Of a DNA stretch of 64,000 bases, positions 35,040-44,269 are shown piece by piece. The translations under genes and the position numbers were made by a program. The notes under the pieces were generated by a model. The model saw only the letters and a program-made list of their open reading frames with translations, was not told the DNA's origin and ran no database searches. How positions within the stretch are numbered: the first letter of the stretch is position 1; every line of letters starts with the position of its first letter. This DNA is from Rubrivirga marina. GTDB lineage: Bacteria; Bacteroidota; Rhodothermia; Rhodothermales; Rubricoccaceae. Location: contig NZ_MQWD01000001.1 of assembly GCF_002283365.1 (NCBI RefSeq), positions 745,694 to 809,693 of the forward strand, written 5' to 3'.

Positions 35040-36356
35040 CTACCCGGTGTAGCTCACGCGGTAGATCCGCCCGTTGATCTCCTCCGTCACGAGGAGCGAC
35101 CCGTCGGGGAGCACCAGCAGGCCTACGGGGCGCCCGAACGTGGTCGGGCCCGAGGGATCGATGAGGAAGCCGGTCAGGAAGTCCTCGTAGTGGCCGACGG
35201 GCCGACCGTCCTCGAACGGCACGAAGACGACCTTGTAGCCGGTCCCCGGGTCCCGATTCCACGAGCCGCGCATGGCGACGAACGCCCCACCCCGGTAGCG
35301 CTGGGGGAAGGTCTGGCCGTCGTAGAACTGGAGGCCGAGCGCGGCCGAGTGGGCCTGGAACAGGACGTCCGGCATCGCGGTCCGCGCCGCGAGGTCGGGC
35401 GCCTCGCTCCGGTCGCCCTCCATTCGCCGCGGGTCGAGGTTGTCCGGCTCGAAGTACGTGTAGGGCCAGCCGTAGAAGCGCGGCTCGCCCGAGGCATCGG
35501 AGCCGATGGCCGTGAGGTAGTCCGGGACGAGGTCGTCGCCCAGCCCGTCGCGCTCGTTGACGGTCGTGTACGGGACGCCCGTCATGGGGTGGAAGTCGAG
35601 GCCGACGGGGTTGCGGAGGCCGAACGAGACCGTCTCTCGGCCTGAGCCGTCGGGCGCCATCCGGAACACCGACGCGCGCGGCAGCTCCTCGACGTCCACG
35701 TTCGACTCGGAGCCGACCGTCACGTAGAGGCTGTCGCCGTCCGGGCTGGCGACGACGTTCCGCGTCCAGTGCTGGTTGTACCCACGGCCGGGCAGGTCCG
35801 TGACGACGGCCCCCTCGCCCTCGACCCTCCCCCCACTCGAATAGGCGTAGCGCCGCACGTCCGACGTGTTGCCGACGTAGAGATCGCCGTCGACGAACGC
35901 GAGACCCATCGGGAGGTCGAGGCCGTTGGCGTCGGTGGCGATCGTCTCGACCGACTCAGCGACCCCGTCGCCGTCCGCGTCGCGGAGGCGCTTGATCCGG
36001 TTCTCGCGGCTCTCGACGAGGAGCACGTTGTTTTCTGGGTCGAGCGCGAGCCAGCGCGGGCTGTCGAGATCCTCCGCCCAGACCTGGACGGCGAAGCCAG
36101 CTGGCACGTTCAGGACCGCGTCGTCCGGCACGTCGATCACGTCGGCCCCGTTGCGTACCGACTCGGTCGCGTACGGCTCGGGAAGGTCGCCGGCCTCGAT
36201 CTCGATGGGCGTCGGGGTGAGGGGCGCCGTGCGGACGGCGCCGGGCAGCGTCGTGTCGGCCGCGGCGGTGCCCGAGGCGGCCGGAGGCGCAGACGGCACC
36301 GATGGGCCAGACGAAGAGCACGCCGCGAGGAGGACAGAGAGCAGGAGGAGTCGCAT
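35040..36356 (-). CDS. PQQ-dependent sugar dehydrogenase-like lipoprotein
   Basis: The 438-residue protein has a lipoprotein signal with Cys13 (LLLLSVLLAACSSSG) and a six-bladed glucose/sorbosone dehydrogenase propeller. Typical stretches are VQVWAEDLDSPRWLALDPEN, GLALVDG-like MGLAFVDGDLYVGNT, GYNQHWTRNVVASPDGDSLY and RYRGGAFVAMRGSWNRDPG. Relatives oxidise sugars with PQQ, but many family members have no shown activity. It should sit in the periplasm anchored by lipid. It stands as a single gene between convergent and divergent neighbours. Confidence 0.88.
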   Translation of the reverse strand: MRLLLLSVLLAACSSSGPSVPSAPPAASGTAAADTTLPGAVRTAPLTPTPIEIEAGDLPEPYATESVRNGADVIDVPDDAVLNVPAGFAVQVWAEDLDSPRWLALDPENNVLLVESRENRIKRLRDADGDGVAESVETIATDANGLDLPMGLAFVDGDLYVGNTSDVRRYAYSSGGRVEGEGAVVTDLPGRGYNQHWTRNVVASPDGDSLYVTVGSESNVDVEELPRASVFRMAPDGSGRETVSFGLRNPVGLDFHPMTGVPYTTVNERDGLGDDLVPDYLTAIGSDASGEPRFYGWPYTYFEPDNLDPRRMEGDRSEAPDLAARTAMPDVLFQAHSAALGLQFYDGQTFPQRYRGGAFVAMRGSWNRDPGTGYKVVFVPFEDGRPVGHYEDFLTGFLIDPSGPTTFGRPVGLLVLPDGSLLVTEEINGRIYRVSYTG

Positions 36357-36403
36357 CGGGGTGGGAGGGGGACCTAGCTTGTCAACGTCGCTCCGCCGCC
36401 CCA

Positions 36404-36697
36404 GTGCCCTCCTCGAACCAGCCTCAATCCCTCGGGTCCGTCCTCTCCGAGCTCGTCGACCGCTACGGCTACCGCGAGCGGTTCGACGCGGCGCGGGCCG
36501 TGGAGGCGTGGCCGGAGGTCGTGGGCGAGGCCATCGCGAACGTGACGGAGCAGGTCTGGATGCGGCACGGGACGCTCCACGTCAAGGTCCGGTCGTCGGC
36601 GTGGCGGCACCAACTCCAGTTCCAGCGCCAGCAGTGGCGCGAGCGGATGAACCAGCACCTCGGCCGCGAGGTCGTCGACGAGGTCGTGTTCCGGTAG
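36404..36697 (+). CDS. DciA-like (DUF721) protein
   Basis: The 97-residue protein from GTG 36404 shows the DUF721 pattern: LGSVLSELVDRYGYRERFDA, AWPEVVGEAIANVTEQVW, HGTLHVKVRSSAWRHQLQFQ. The family includes DciA, the helicase-loading protein of bacteria lacking DnaC. The short, KH-like domain-only form is usual in Bacteroidota. The start was chosen because upstream frame overlaps the divergent lipoprotein gene. No replication genes are adjacent, so the role is from family only. Confidence 0.85.
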   Translation: MPSSNQPQSLGSVLSELVDRYGYRERFDAARAVEAWPEVVGEAIANVTEQVWMRHGTLHVKVRSSAWRHQLQFQRQQWRERMNQHLGREVVDEVVFR

Positions 36698-36702
36698 GTC
36701 GG

Positions 36703-36738
36703 CCGCCTCCGCCTCGGCGCCGAGGCGGACGGACTCGG
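36703..36738. repeat. Intergenic palindrome copy (after DciA-like gene)
   Basis: Core GCCTCGGCGCCGAGGC (36711-36726) with GGACGGACTCGGGG after it; starts 6 bp after the stop codon. Confidence 0.7.
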
Positions 36739-36800
36739 GGAGCGTCCGGCGGTGCCACGAAGCCCCGCGGGTAGCTTCCGGCCTCACCCACCCGATTCCC

Positions 36801-37376
36801 GTGACCTGCCCCCTCTGCGACGCCGAGCTCGACCGGTCGACCCTCCTCGAGGCCGAGGCCGGCGGCCGGTCCCTCCGCGGCTTCCGCTGCCCCCGCGACC
36901 ACGGCACGTTCCTCCCGGCCGACCTCTACTTCGCGTGGCGTGAGCACTACGAGCCCGCCGACCCGCCAGCCGAGGCCGTCCCCTCGTCCGACGAAGTCGG
37001 CGACGTGAAGCGGGCGAAGCTGTGCCCGCAAGACCAGCACATCATGAGCCGCTACCGCGTCCGTCCCGAGGGCGGGTTCTGGCTCGACCGCTGCGCCACG
37101 TGCGGGGGCGTCTGGTTCGACGGCGAGGAGTGGGACGCGACCGTCGAGGCCGGCCTCCTCAACCGGCTCCCGGCCCTCCTCACGGACGCGTGGCAGCGCC
37201 AGGCCGATCGCGAGGTCGCGCACGACGGCTACGAGGACCGGCTCCGCGACCGTCTCGGCGAGGACCTCGACCGGGTCGACGGCTTCCGCGCGTGGGCGTG
37301 GCAGCACCCCCAGCGGCACCTCATCTTCTCGCGCCTCCGCGAGCGCCCAGACGAGCCCCAGGAGACGGCCGATTAG
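36801..37376 (+). CDS. Zinc-ribbon (TFIIB-type) protein
   Basis: The 191-residue cytoplasmic protein has two zinc-ribbon halves: CPLCDAELDRS with CPRDHGTF near the N-terminus, and CPQDQHIM then CATCGGVWFDGEEWD near residues 75-110. That second motif is the zf-TFIIB signature. The C-terminal part is helical and charged. Such proteins bind zinc and are often of unknown role. GTG at 36801 is the only good start. It converges on the TonB receptor gene. Confidence 0.85.
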   Translation: MTCPLCDAELDRSTLLEAEAGGRSLRGFRCPRDHGTFLPADLYFAWREHYEPADPPAEAVPSSDEVGDVKRAKLCPQDQHIMSRYRVRPEGGFWLDRCATCGGVWFDGEEWDATVEAGLLNRLPALLTDAWQRQADREVAHDGYEDRLRDRLGEDLDRVDGFRAWAWQHPQRHLIFSRLRERPDEPQETAD

Positions 37377-37377
37377 C

Positions 37378-37424
37378 CGCCCCGCCCGCCTCGGCGCCGT
37401 GACCGAGGCGGGCGGAGTCGGGGC
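37378..37424. terminator. Bidirectional hairpin, long form of the intergenic palindrome
   Basis: CCGCCCGCCTCGG (37382-37394) and CCGAGGCGGGCGG (37403-37415) form a perfect 13-bp stem with an 8-nt loop between two convergent genes; GAGTCGGGG follows. Best-formed copy of the family in the window. Confidence 0.75.
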
Positions 37425-39722
37425 CTAAAAGCGCAGCGCCGCCGAGAGCCGCGCGCTCCGCGGGAGGACCGGGTGGAAGTGGACGTCCTCGACGCCCGCC
37501 GCCGGCTCGCCCGGCAGGCGCGACGTGTAGAGGTAGCTCACGTCGGCCGCGTCCGAGTCGAGCAGGTTGAGCACGTCGAGCGCGACGGCGACCGGCCCGA
37601 GCGTCGTGCCCACGCGGGCGTTGACGAGCGTGGACGCCTCGGCCTGGAAGGCGCCGTCGGCCGTGAGCGGGCGCGGGCCGAGGTGGCGGACCTGGAGGCT
37701 GGCGATCCACCCGTCGGGCCGGCCGGCGTAGACGCCCCCCGTGACCACGCGTCCGATCGAGTTCTCGATCCGATCGCCGTCGGACTCGCCCGCGGTGTAG
37801 CGCGAGCGCGTCAGCGCCACGTCGAGGGCCAGTTGGAGCCAGTCGGTGGCGCGGTAGAAGTTGGTCCACTCGACGCCGACGTGACGGCTGGCGTCGCTCG
37901 GCTCCGTCCCGCCCGCGTCGCCAACGAACACGAGCTCCGACTCGAGTTCGAGCGCCCACAGCGCGACGGTCGACTGGAGCCCGTCGACGGCCGCCGTCCG
38001 CGCCCCGACCTCGGCGCCGCGCGTCCGCACGAGCGGGTCCACGGGGTCGACGGCCTCGCCCGTCGCGGGGTCGACCGCGATGACCGTCCCGCGCGCGTCG
38101 TTGCTGTGGAAGCCGAGGCCGGCGTTGAGGTACACCTCCGTCTCGGCCCATGGGCCCAGCGCCAAGCCCACCTTCGGACTGGCGATAAAGGCTGTCTCCC
38201 CGCCCGAGTTGACCTCGCGGTCGCTCGTCACGTCGAACGCGTAGACGTCGCCGCGGAGGCCAAGCGTCGTCCGGAGCCACTCCGTCCAGCGCGTCTCGTT
38301 CGAGACGTAGGCGCCGCCGCGCGTCTGCGCGACCTCGTCGTCGCGGACGGTCCCGACCCGCTCCCGCGCTGACGTCCGGAAGAGGCCGACGCCGAAGATC
38401 TGGTCGTGCCGAAGGTCGGCCCCAACCGTCGTCTCGCTCGCCCGGCCGATTCCGCCCATGCGCCACGAATGCGCGACGTCAGCACCCGCATACGCACGGC
38501 GGTCGGCCTGCTCGAACTGGTCGCCTTGGTCGGGGTCGTCGAGGAAGTAGGTGAAGTTGGAGAACAGGTTGAGGTGGTAGGCCGCGGCGTAGGCTGTCGC
38601 CCGCGTCCGCTGGCCGGCGTCGGTCGACCGGCGCCACGTGCCGGCGAGCGTGTAGCGGCCCGTCGTCCCGCCATTCGTCGCGTCGAGCGTGCCGAACCGC
38701 GTGACGAGGCCGGGCACGGCGCGGCGGGCGATCTGGTCGGTCGCCGTCCAGTCGTTGTGGTAGCCCATCGCGGTGACCTCGAGGCCATTGCGCGTGCTCC
38801 CGGTCGAGTACTTCAGCACGCCGCTCGCCAGCGTCCCATTCTCGGGCTGGACCCACGGGCCGTCGGTGTACTGACCACGGAGCGCGACCAGCAGGTCGCC
38901 TCTGCCGAGGCGCCATGAGTCGGCCACGAGCGCCGCCACGAAGTCGTCCGACCCCGCCTCGGCCTCGGCGAGGCCGGCGTCGAGGCGACGGACGAGGCGG
39001 ATCTCGGCACGGCCAGCCGTGGCGAAGTCGCCGGCCGCCGCGTTCTGCGGGCCCTTCTCGAAAGCGACCGTCTCCACCAGCTCGGGAATCAGGAAGTTGA
39101 GGTCGAGGTAGCCCTGGCCGTGCGCGTGCGTCGGCAGGTTCATCGGGACGCCGTCGACGGAGGCCGCGAAGTCGGTCCCGTGGTCCAGGTTGAAGCCGCG
39201 GAGGAAGAACTGGTTGGCCTTCCCCGACCCGCTGTGCTGCGTGACGATGGCGCCGGGCACCGTCTCCAAGACCTCACCCACGCGGAGCAGCGGACGGACG
39301 GCGATCTGCGCCTGCCCCACGAGCCCGGACGACGCGGCATTCGCCACGCCGACGAGATTCGTCAACCGGCCCTCCACGACGACCTCGCCCAGGTCGGCAT
39401 CCGTCGACACGAGCACGAGCACGACCCTCGTCGTCTCGCCCGCGCGGACGGTTAGGGTCTCGTCGGCGTCGCTGTAGCCGACGGACGAGGCGCGGAGGGT
39501 GACGGTGCCCACTGGCACGTCGAGGTCGAAGCGGCCGTCGGCGTCGGTGACGGCGCCGCGGTCGGAGCCGACGAGGGCGACGTTGACGTCGGCGAGCGGC
39601 CGGGCGGTGCCGGCCTCGGTGACGGTGCCAACGAGGCGGCCGGTGGACTGGGCGGAGGCGGCACCCGCGAGGAGTGCGAGCAGGGCGGTGAGCCGCGCGA
39701 GGCGGCGGAGAAGCGAAGGCAT
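37425..39722 (-). CDS. TonB-dependent outer-membrane receptor
   Basis: The 765-residue protein has a signal peptide (MPSLLRRLARLTALLALLAG, cleaved after ASAQ), a carboxypeptidase-regulatory-like domain (GRLVGTVTEAGTARPLADVN), a plug (VVEGRLTNLVGVANAASSGL, SGSGKANQFFLRGFNLDHGT) and a long beta-barrel ending in the aromatic ALRF. ATG at 39722 is chosen for the signal peptide. It imports a ligand using TonB energy. As the last gene of a cluster with a His-rich protein, it may handle a metal or metal chelate; this is inference only. Confidence 0.93.
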   Translation of the reverse strand: MPSLLRRLARLTALLALLAGAASAQSTGRLVGTVTEAGTARPLADVNVALVGSDRGAVTDADGRFDLDVPVGTVTLRASSVGYSDADETLTVRAGETTRVVLVLVSTDADLGEVVVEGRLTNLVGVANAASSGLVGQAQIAVRPLLRVGEVLETVPGAIVTQHSGSGKANQFFLRGFNLDHGTDFAASVDGVPMNLPTHAHGQGYLDLNFLIPELVETVAFEKGPQNAAAGDFATAGRAEIRLVRRLDAGLAEAEAGSDDFVAALVADSWRLGRGDLLVALRGQYTDGPWVQPENGTLASGVLKYSTGSTRNGLEVTAMGYHNDWTATDQIARRAVPGLVTRFGTLDATNGGTTGRYTLAGTWRRSTDAGQRTRATAYAAAYHLNLFSNFTYFLDDPDQGDQFEQADRRAYAGADVAHSWRMGGIGRASETTVGADLRHDQIFGVGLFRTSARERVGTVRDDEVAQTRGGAYVSNETRWTEWLRTTLGLRGDVYAFDVTSDREVNSGGETAFIASPKVGLALGPWAETEVYLNAGLGFHSNDARGTVIAVDPATGEAVDPVDPLVRTRGAEVGARTAAVDGLQSTVALWALELESELVFVGDAGGTEPSDASRHVGVEWTNFYRATDWLQLALDVALTRSRYTAGESDGDRIENSIGRVVTGGVYAGRPDGWIASLQVRHLGPRPLTADGAFQAEASTLVNARVGTTLGPVAVALDVLNLLDSDAADVSYLYTSRLPGEPAAGVEDVHFHPVLPRSARLSAALRF

Positions 39723-39856
39723 CGGTCGAGAGGGGTCAGTAGAGAGACAGGCACCGTGCGTCGTGCGCACGGCGGGGGCCGCCGCGCCCACGCGCGGCGG
39801 CTCGGGCCAGGGGCGGCCCGGAGGTCCAGACGTGCCGCCAGAGCTGGCGGACGCGC

Positions 39857-40393
39857 TCAGCCGCGCCGGATCGGCGGCGGCGTCTCTACCGAAGGATCGA
39901 CCGAGGCGGGTGGAGCCATCCGCTCCCCACCGAGGGGGACCGCGGCGACTGCGGGCGCCGGGACGCCGGGCGTCGCCGGCAGCCGGTGCTTGTCGAGCGA
40001 GACCGTCACCACGACGTGCTGCTCCGTCGGCGCCGTGTCGTGGCGGTGGACCGCGCCCTCGTGCTCGTGGAGGCCCCGCGCCTCGGGCGGCGTCGCGAGC
40101 ACGTGGATCGTCTCCCGCACCGGATCGGACGCGTGCCGATGCTTGTGGTCGTCGTGCGCGTGCGCCTTCGGGCGGAGCGTCCGGAGCACATCGCGGTCGC
40201 CTTCCTGGTCGCCCACGAGGTGGGGCGCGGCGGGCGCCGTCGGCGCGTGTTCGAGGGCGAGGTGCGGGAGCAGCTTGAGCCCTTCGCCCGACGCCGTCGT
40301 CCCGAGTGCGAGGACGTAGCCCGCCACGACGAGCGCGACCAGCGCGCCCCGGAGGGCGCGCTCGGTCCGACTCGCCGAGGCGCGGCGGCGCAT
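39857..40393 (-). CDS. His-rich membrane-anchored protein
   Basis: The 178-residue protein begins with one membrane helix or signal anchor (ALRGALVALVVAGYVLALG) and then carries dense His clusters: KAHAHDDHKHRH, then HEHEGAVHRHD. The tail is Pro/Ala-rich. The ATG follows the TPR stop codon with no spacing, so the two are cotranscribed. His clusters of this kind bind Zn, Ni, Cu or Co in periplasmic metal-handling proteins. No named family recognised; metal binding is inferred from composition and from the TonB receptor next to it. Confidence 0.75.
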   Translation of the reverse strand: MRRRASASRTERALRGALVALVVAGYVLALGTTASGEGLKLLPHLALEHAPTAPAAPHLVGDQEGDRDVLRTLRPKAHAHDDHKHRHASDPVRETIHVLATPPEARGLHEHEGAVHRHDTAPTEQHVVVTVSLDKHRLPATPGVPAPAVAAVPLGGERMAPPASVDPSVETPPPIRRG

Positions 40394-41746
40394 CTAGCGG
40401 GTGGCGCTCGTGGCGCGGATCGGGGTGCCCGTGCCGAGCGACGCCATGAGCGTCTGCGCCTCGGTCGCCGCGCTCGGGCTCTCGACGTAGAGGTTGCCGT
40501 CGAGCGCGAGCTGGAGGTGGCGGGCCGCCTCGGCGGCCTGGCCGGCGCCCTCGTAGATCCGCGCGGCGCGGTAGTGGACCATCGCGTCGCCCGTGTCGAG
40601 CCGCATCGCGCGCTCGATGTAGGGGATGGCCTCCGCCGAGCGGCCGACGTGGTGAAGCGCCCAGGCGTAGGTCTCGTTCGCGTGGAGGTGGCCCGGCCGG
40701 CGGGCCTGCTGTTCCTTCGCCATCTGGAGCGAGCGCTCCAAATCCTCCCCACGGTCGATCAGGAAGTCGGCCTCCTCCATGTCGACGATCTCGCCGAAGC
40801 CGCGCGCCTCGAGCAGCGCCTCGTGGACGCGCTCGGCCGCGGCCTCCGCCTTCGCCTCGTCGCCTACGGCGAGGTAGGCCTCGACGAGGAGCTCGTCGAT
40901 GACCCCGAGCGGCTCGAGCGCCCGGGCCTCCTCGAGCTGGCGGACGGCCTCGTCGGCGTCGCCCTTCACGAGGGCGACGTGGCCAAGGCCCGCCAGCGCG
41001 GGCACGAAGTCCGGCTTCTCTTCGAGGATGCCGCTGTAGAGGAACGCCGCCGTGTCGGCCTTGGCGTCGCCGAGGTAGAGGCCCGCGAGGTGGTACAGCG
41101 CCCAGGCCCGCTCGGGGCGGCCCGATGGCGCCGCGTCGGCGGCGTAGCGCATGGCCTGGATCGCGCCCTCGGTGTCCCCGTGGAGCTCGCGGAGGTAGCT
41201 CGCGCGTGAATACGCCGGGAGACCCGGCTTCAGCGCTTGGAGCCGGTCCGAGACGCGGACGGCCTCGTCGTACTCACCCAGCTCCACGAGCGCGTCGACG
41301 AGCGTGCCGTGGACGTAGGCGTGGTGCGGGTACTCCTCGAGGAGCTCGCGCGAGAGGTCGCGCGCCTCCTCGAACATGTGGAGCGTGTTGAACAGCGACG
41401 CCTGGAGCGTCCGCGCGTAGTAGTGGTCGGGCGCCATCTCGATGGCCTCGGCGAGGAGCTCCTCCGCCTCGGGGATGGTCTCGGCCTGCGTCCCGCGCTC
41501 TTCGCCAAGCTGGAGGAGCGCGTGGGCGAGGCGGACGCGCGGCTCGACGGCGTCGGGCTCGCGGCGGAGGAGCGCGCGGTAGTAGTCGACGGCCTCTTCG
41601 GCGTTGGCGAACCGGTCGCCGGGGGCGACCTGGGCGTGGTCCTGGGGGAGCGGCGCGGGCTCGCGGTCGAGCCACAGGTAGCCGACGACGCCGATGGCGG
41701 CCAGCACGAGTCCGACGGCCAGGAGACGGGCGGTGCGAGGAGTCAT
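40394..41746 (-). CDS. Membrane-anchored tetratricopeptide-repeat protein
   Basis: The 450-residue protein has an N-terminal anchor (LLAVGLVLAAIGVVGYLW) and about eight to ten TPR units, for example EAVDYYRALLRREPDAVEPR, DEAVRQLEEARALEPLG and EAIPYIERAMRLDTGDAMVH. TPR arrays serve as protein-binding scaffolds. It sits in the periplasm or on the membrane and lies between the DUF4331 gene (99 bp upstream) and the His-rich gene (directly abutting). Role in the cluster unknown; assembly or tethering is plausible. Confidence 0.85.
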   Translation of the reverse strand: MTPRTARLLAVGLVLAAIGVVGYLWLDREPAPLPQDHAQVAPGDRFANAEEAVDYYRALLRREPDAVEPRVRLAHALLQLGEERGTQAETIPEAEELLAEAIEMAPDHYYARTLQASLFNTLHMFEEARDLSRELLEEYPHHAYVHGTLVDALVELGEYDEAVRVSDRLQALKPGLPAYSRASYLRELHGDTEGAIQAMRYAADAAPSGRPERAWALYHLAGLYLGDAKADTAAFLYSGILEEKPDFVPALAGLGHVALVKGDADEAVRQLEEARALEPLGVIDELLVEAYLAVGDEAKAEAAAERVHEALLEARGFGEIVDMEEADFLIDRGEDLERSLQMAKEQQARRPGHLHANETYAWALHHVGRSAEAIPYIERAMRLDTGDAMVHYRAARIYEGAGQAAEAARHLQLALDGNLYVESPSAATEAQTLMASLGTGTPIRATSATR

Positions 41747-41810
41747 GGGAAGAAGGGAATCCGAGAGAAAGGAAAAGAGGAGGCGGAGCGTGTTCGGCCC
41801 CGCCCCCCCG

Positions 41811-41827
41811 GACCCGCCAGGCGGGTC
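41811..41827. repeat. Short hairpin after the DUF4331 gene
   Basis: GACCCGC-CAG-GCGGGTC, 19 bp after the DUF4331 stop on the minus strand. It may weaken readthrough into the TPR gene. Confidence 0.4.
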
Positions 41828-41845
41828 GGTCGAGGCGTGCGCCCG

Positions 41846-44122
41846 TTAGCGGACGACCGTCGCCCGCTTCGTCGCGACGAGCTCCCCGTCCACCATCAGG
41901 CGGTAGAGGTAGGTGCCCGTGGCGAGGCCGGAGGCGTCCCAGTCGACGTCGTGCGCGCCCGGCTGGTAGCGCCGGTCGGTGAGCGTCTGGACGCGGCGGC
42001 CCTGGACGTCATAGACGTCCACGCGAACCGTCGCCGTGCGCGGGAGCTGGAACCGGACCGTCGAGTTGCCGGCGGTCGGGTTCGGGAAGCTCTGGTCGAG
42101 GATCATCCCCGACGGCGCGCCGACGCCCATGCCGCCCGACGTGGCGAACCGAGCGCGCGGGGCGCCCGTCGTCTGGTCCCGCACGTAGTCGTACCCGCGG
42201 TGCGGGTTGGCGAGGTACGGGAAGTCGCTCCGGAGGGCAACGTCGTTGCGGGTCGGGCCGGCCACGAAGTCGAGCTCGGAGAGCGTCTGCGGCGTGACGA
42301 GCGCGCCCATGTAATCGCTCCCGGTGTAGTCGTCCTCGAGGACGCCCACGGCCGTGAGCACGAGGCCGCCGACGGCCTGCAGCGCGATGCCGGTCACGTC
42401 ATCCTCGAGGCGGCGCCCGTTCGGGAAGCCGTCCATGTGCGGGATGAACTCCAGGTCCGTGTTGGCGAAGTCCGGCACGGTCAGGCCGATGGCCGCCGCG
42501 CGGATGAGCCCGAGGCGGGCCCAGTCGGTGAACTCGCTCGAGGAGCGGTCCGTCGTCGGGGTCGCCATGTTGAGGCGGAGCATGTCGCCGCCCCAGAGCC
42601 CGCCGTCGGGCGTCTGCGTGATCGGGAGGAAGTTGTGGATGAACGGCTTGCCCTCGGTGAGGGGGTTGCCGCCCGTCTTCCCGGTCAGGAGCTGGTACGG
42701 CGCCAGGTTCGGGACGCCGAAGTAGAAGATCGGGAAGATGTCCACGAGCCGCGGCTGGTTGTCGCCGGCGAGCGCGGTCACGCTGTTCGCCCCGAGCGGG
42801 CGGAGCGGGGCGACGCTGTCGTCGAACGCCGACCCGGCCACGAACTCCAACGGCACGTCGCCGGCCACGATGGCCTCGACGATGTCGTAGACGCCGTCGG
42901 AGTCGTTCATCTCGCCGAAGTTGGTGTTGAAGTTGAACCCTTCGTTCCCATCGCCGTCGAGGTCACCGAACACGCCCGCGAGCGCGTTCATCTGGATCGA
43001 CAGGTCGTCGGAGAGGCCGGGGACCGCGCCGCCGAAGGCGCCGTTGCCCATGTAGAGGCCGAGCTCCGGGTTGGCGAAGTACTGGATGAACTCCTGCTCG
43101 TCCTCGTCATAGGGCGAGGTGTAGTTCCAGTAGTCCTTCATCCCGATCGGGATGATGGCCTCGTTCGTCAGCGGCATGCCGAGGCGGGAGACCTGGACGT
43201 ACCGGCCCGAGACCTGCGGCTCCGGGTTCTGCGGGTCGCTCGAGAGGCTCGTGAACTGCGGCCGCGAGGCCGAGGCCCACACGCCGATCACGAAGTTCGG
43301 GTCGAGGATCGAGTCCGCGTCGTCGGCCGACATCCCGTCCTTCTGGAGCATCTCGATCGGGATCGAGAGCACGAGGGCGTGGGTGTTGTAGCCGGCGACG
43401 GCGTCCCGGGCGAGGGCCGGGTTCGTCATCTCGCCGGGCGTCCCGTCGGTGCCGAACTGCTGGCGGATGCCGCCGAGGTCGAACACGCCGCCGAGGTCGA
43501 CGAAGAACGGGTCGTCGCGCGGGCCGGCGAACACGGTCTCACCGGTCGTAGCCGTCACGACGGCCTGCTGCGTGAGGTCCTCGTACGTCGTGTTGAGCCC
43601 GGCGCCGGACTCGATCGAGCGCGGGCCGATGTTGGCCGGCGGCGTGTAGCCGTCGGTCACGATCGTCTGGAACGAGGCGCCGCCGTCGGTGCTCTTCTCG
43701 AGCGTGTAGCTCGTGTTCAGGTTCTCCGCGCCGAGGCGGATGTTGAAGAACGTCGAGGGGTCCTCGTTGGCCCGGTCGAACGTGAACCGGTAGGTCACGT
43801 CGTCCGTGGCCGAGCCGAGCATGCCGGCCGACGTCTGGTTCTTGACGTGGATCTCGTAGCGGACGTTCTCGCCGAAGTGGTTGTAGTTCGGGCCGCCCTC
43901 GGGGTGCGAGAGCGGGATGTAGTCGGCGACGATGATGACGTTGCCGTCGTCGTTGGGGTCACGGAAGGCGTAGACGTCCGTGTTGTCGGCGAGCGGGTCG
44001 TCGGCGATGAGCGGGGCCTCGCGGTGGCTCGACGCGTCGGAAGGGGGCGGGGCCAGGAGGCCGGCGGTCAGGATGAGACCGGCCGCGGCCGCGCCCATCA
44101 AGAGGGTTCGCAATGGGGTCAT
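41846..44122 (-). CDS. DUF4331 protein with type IX secretion sorting domain
   Basis: The 758-residue exported protein starts at ATG 44122 with a signal peptide (MTPLRTLLMGAAAAGLILTA). The DUF4331 region opens with SSHREAPLIADDPLADNTDV and continues through NHFGENVRYEIHVKN and GAAVPG-type loops. The last 75 residues are a type IX C-terminal sorting domain (SFPNPTAGNSTVRFQLP to TKRATVVR). It would be secreted or surface-attached. The function of DUF4331 is not known to me. It is the first gene of a minus-strand cluster ending in a TonB receptor and is divergent from a STAND-type ATPase (147-bp gap). Confidence 0.9.
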   Translation of the reverse strand: MTPLRTLLMGAAAAGLILTAGLLAPPPSDASSHREAPLIADDPLADNTDVYAFRDPNDDGNVIIVADYIPLSHPEGGPNYNHFGENVRYEIHVKNQTSAGMLGSATDDVTYRFTFDRANEDPSTFFNIRLGAENLNTSYTLEKSTDGGASFQTIVTDGYTPPANIGPRSIESGAGLNTTYEDLTQQAVVTATTGETVFAGPRDDPFFVDLGGVFDLGGIRQQFGTDGTPGEMTNPALARDAVAGYNTHALVLSIPIEMLQKDGMSADDADSILDPNFVIGVWASASRPQFTSLSSDPQNPEPQVSGRYVQVSRLGMPLTNEAIIPIGMKDYWNYTSPYDEDEQEFIQYFANPELGLYMGNGAFGGAVPGLSDDLSIQMNALAGVFGDLDGDGNEGFNFNTNFGEMNDSDGVYDIVEAIVAGDVPLEFVAGSAFDDSVAPLRPLGANSVTALAGDNQPRLVDIFPIFYFGVPNLAPYQLLTGKTGGNPLTEGKPFIHNFLPITQTPDGGLWGGDMLRLNMATPTTDRSSSEFTDWARLGLIRAAAIGLTVPDFANTDLEFIPHMDGFPNGRRLEDDVTGIALQAVGGLVLTAVGVLEDDYTGSDYMGALVTPQTLSELDFVAGPTRNDVALRSDFPYLANPHRGYDYVRDQTTGAPRARFATSGGMGVGAPSGMILDQSFPNPTAGNSTVRFQLPRTATVRVDVYDVQGRRVQTLTDRRYQPGAHDVDWDASGLATGTYLYRLMVDGELVATKRATVVR

Positions 44123-44269
44123 GAGAGGGAGGGGAGGGAAAGGAGTCAATAAGGAAGCTCTGGATGGTGCTCACTCACGAGTCCGGCGTATGCTCATTCA
44201 CTGCTCACCTTCGTAGGAGAGACCCCCACTTCCGCGTCAGGAAAGCCAATTCGCCCCCTCCCGCCCCCG

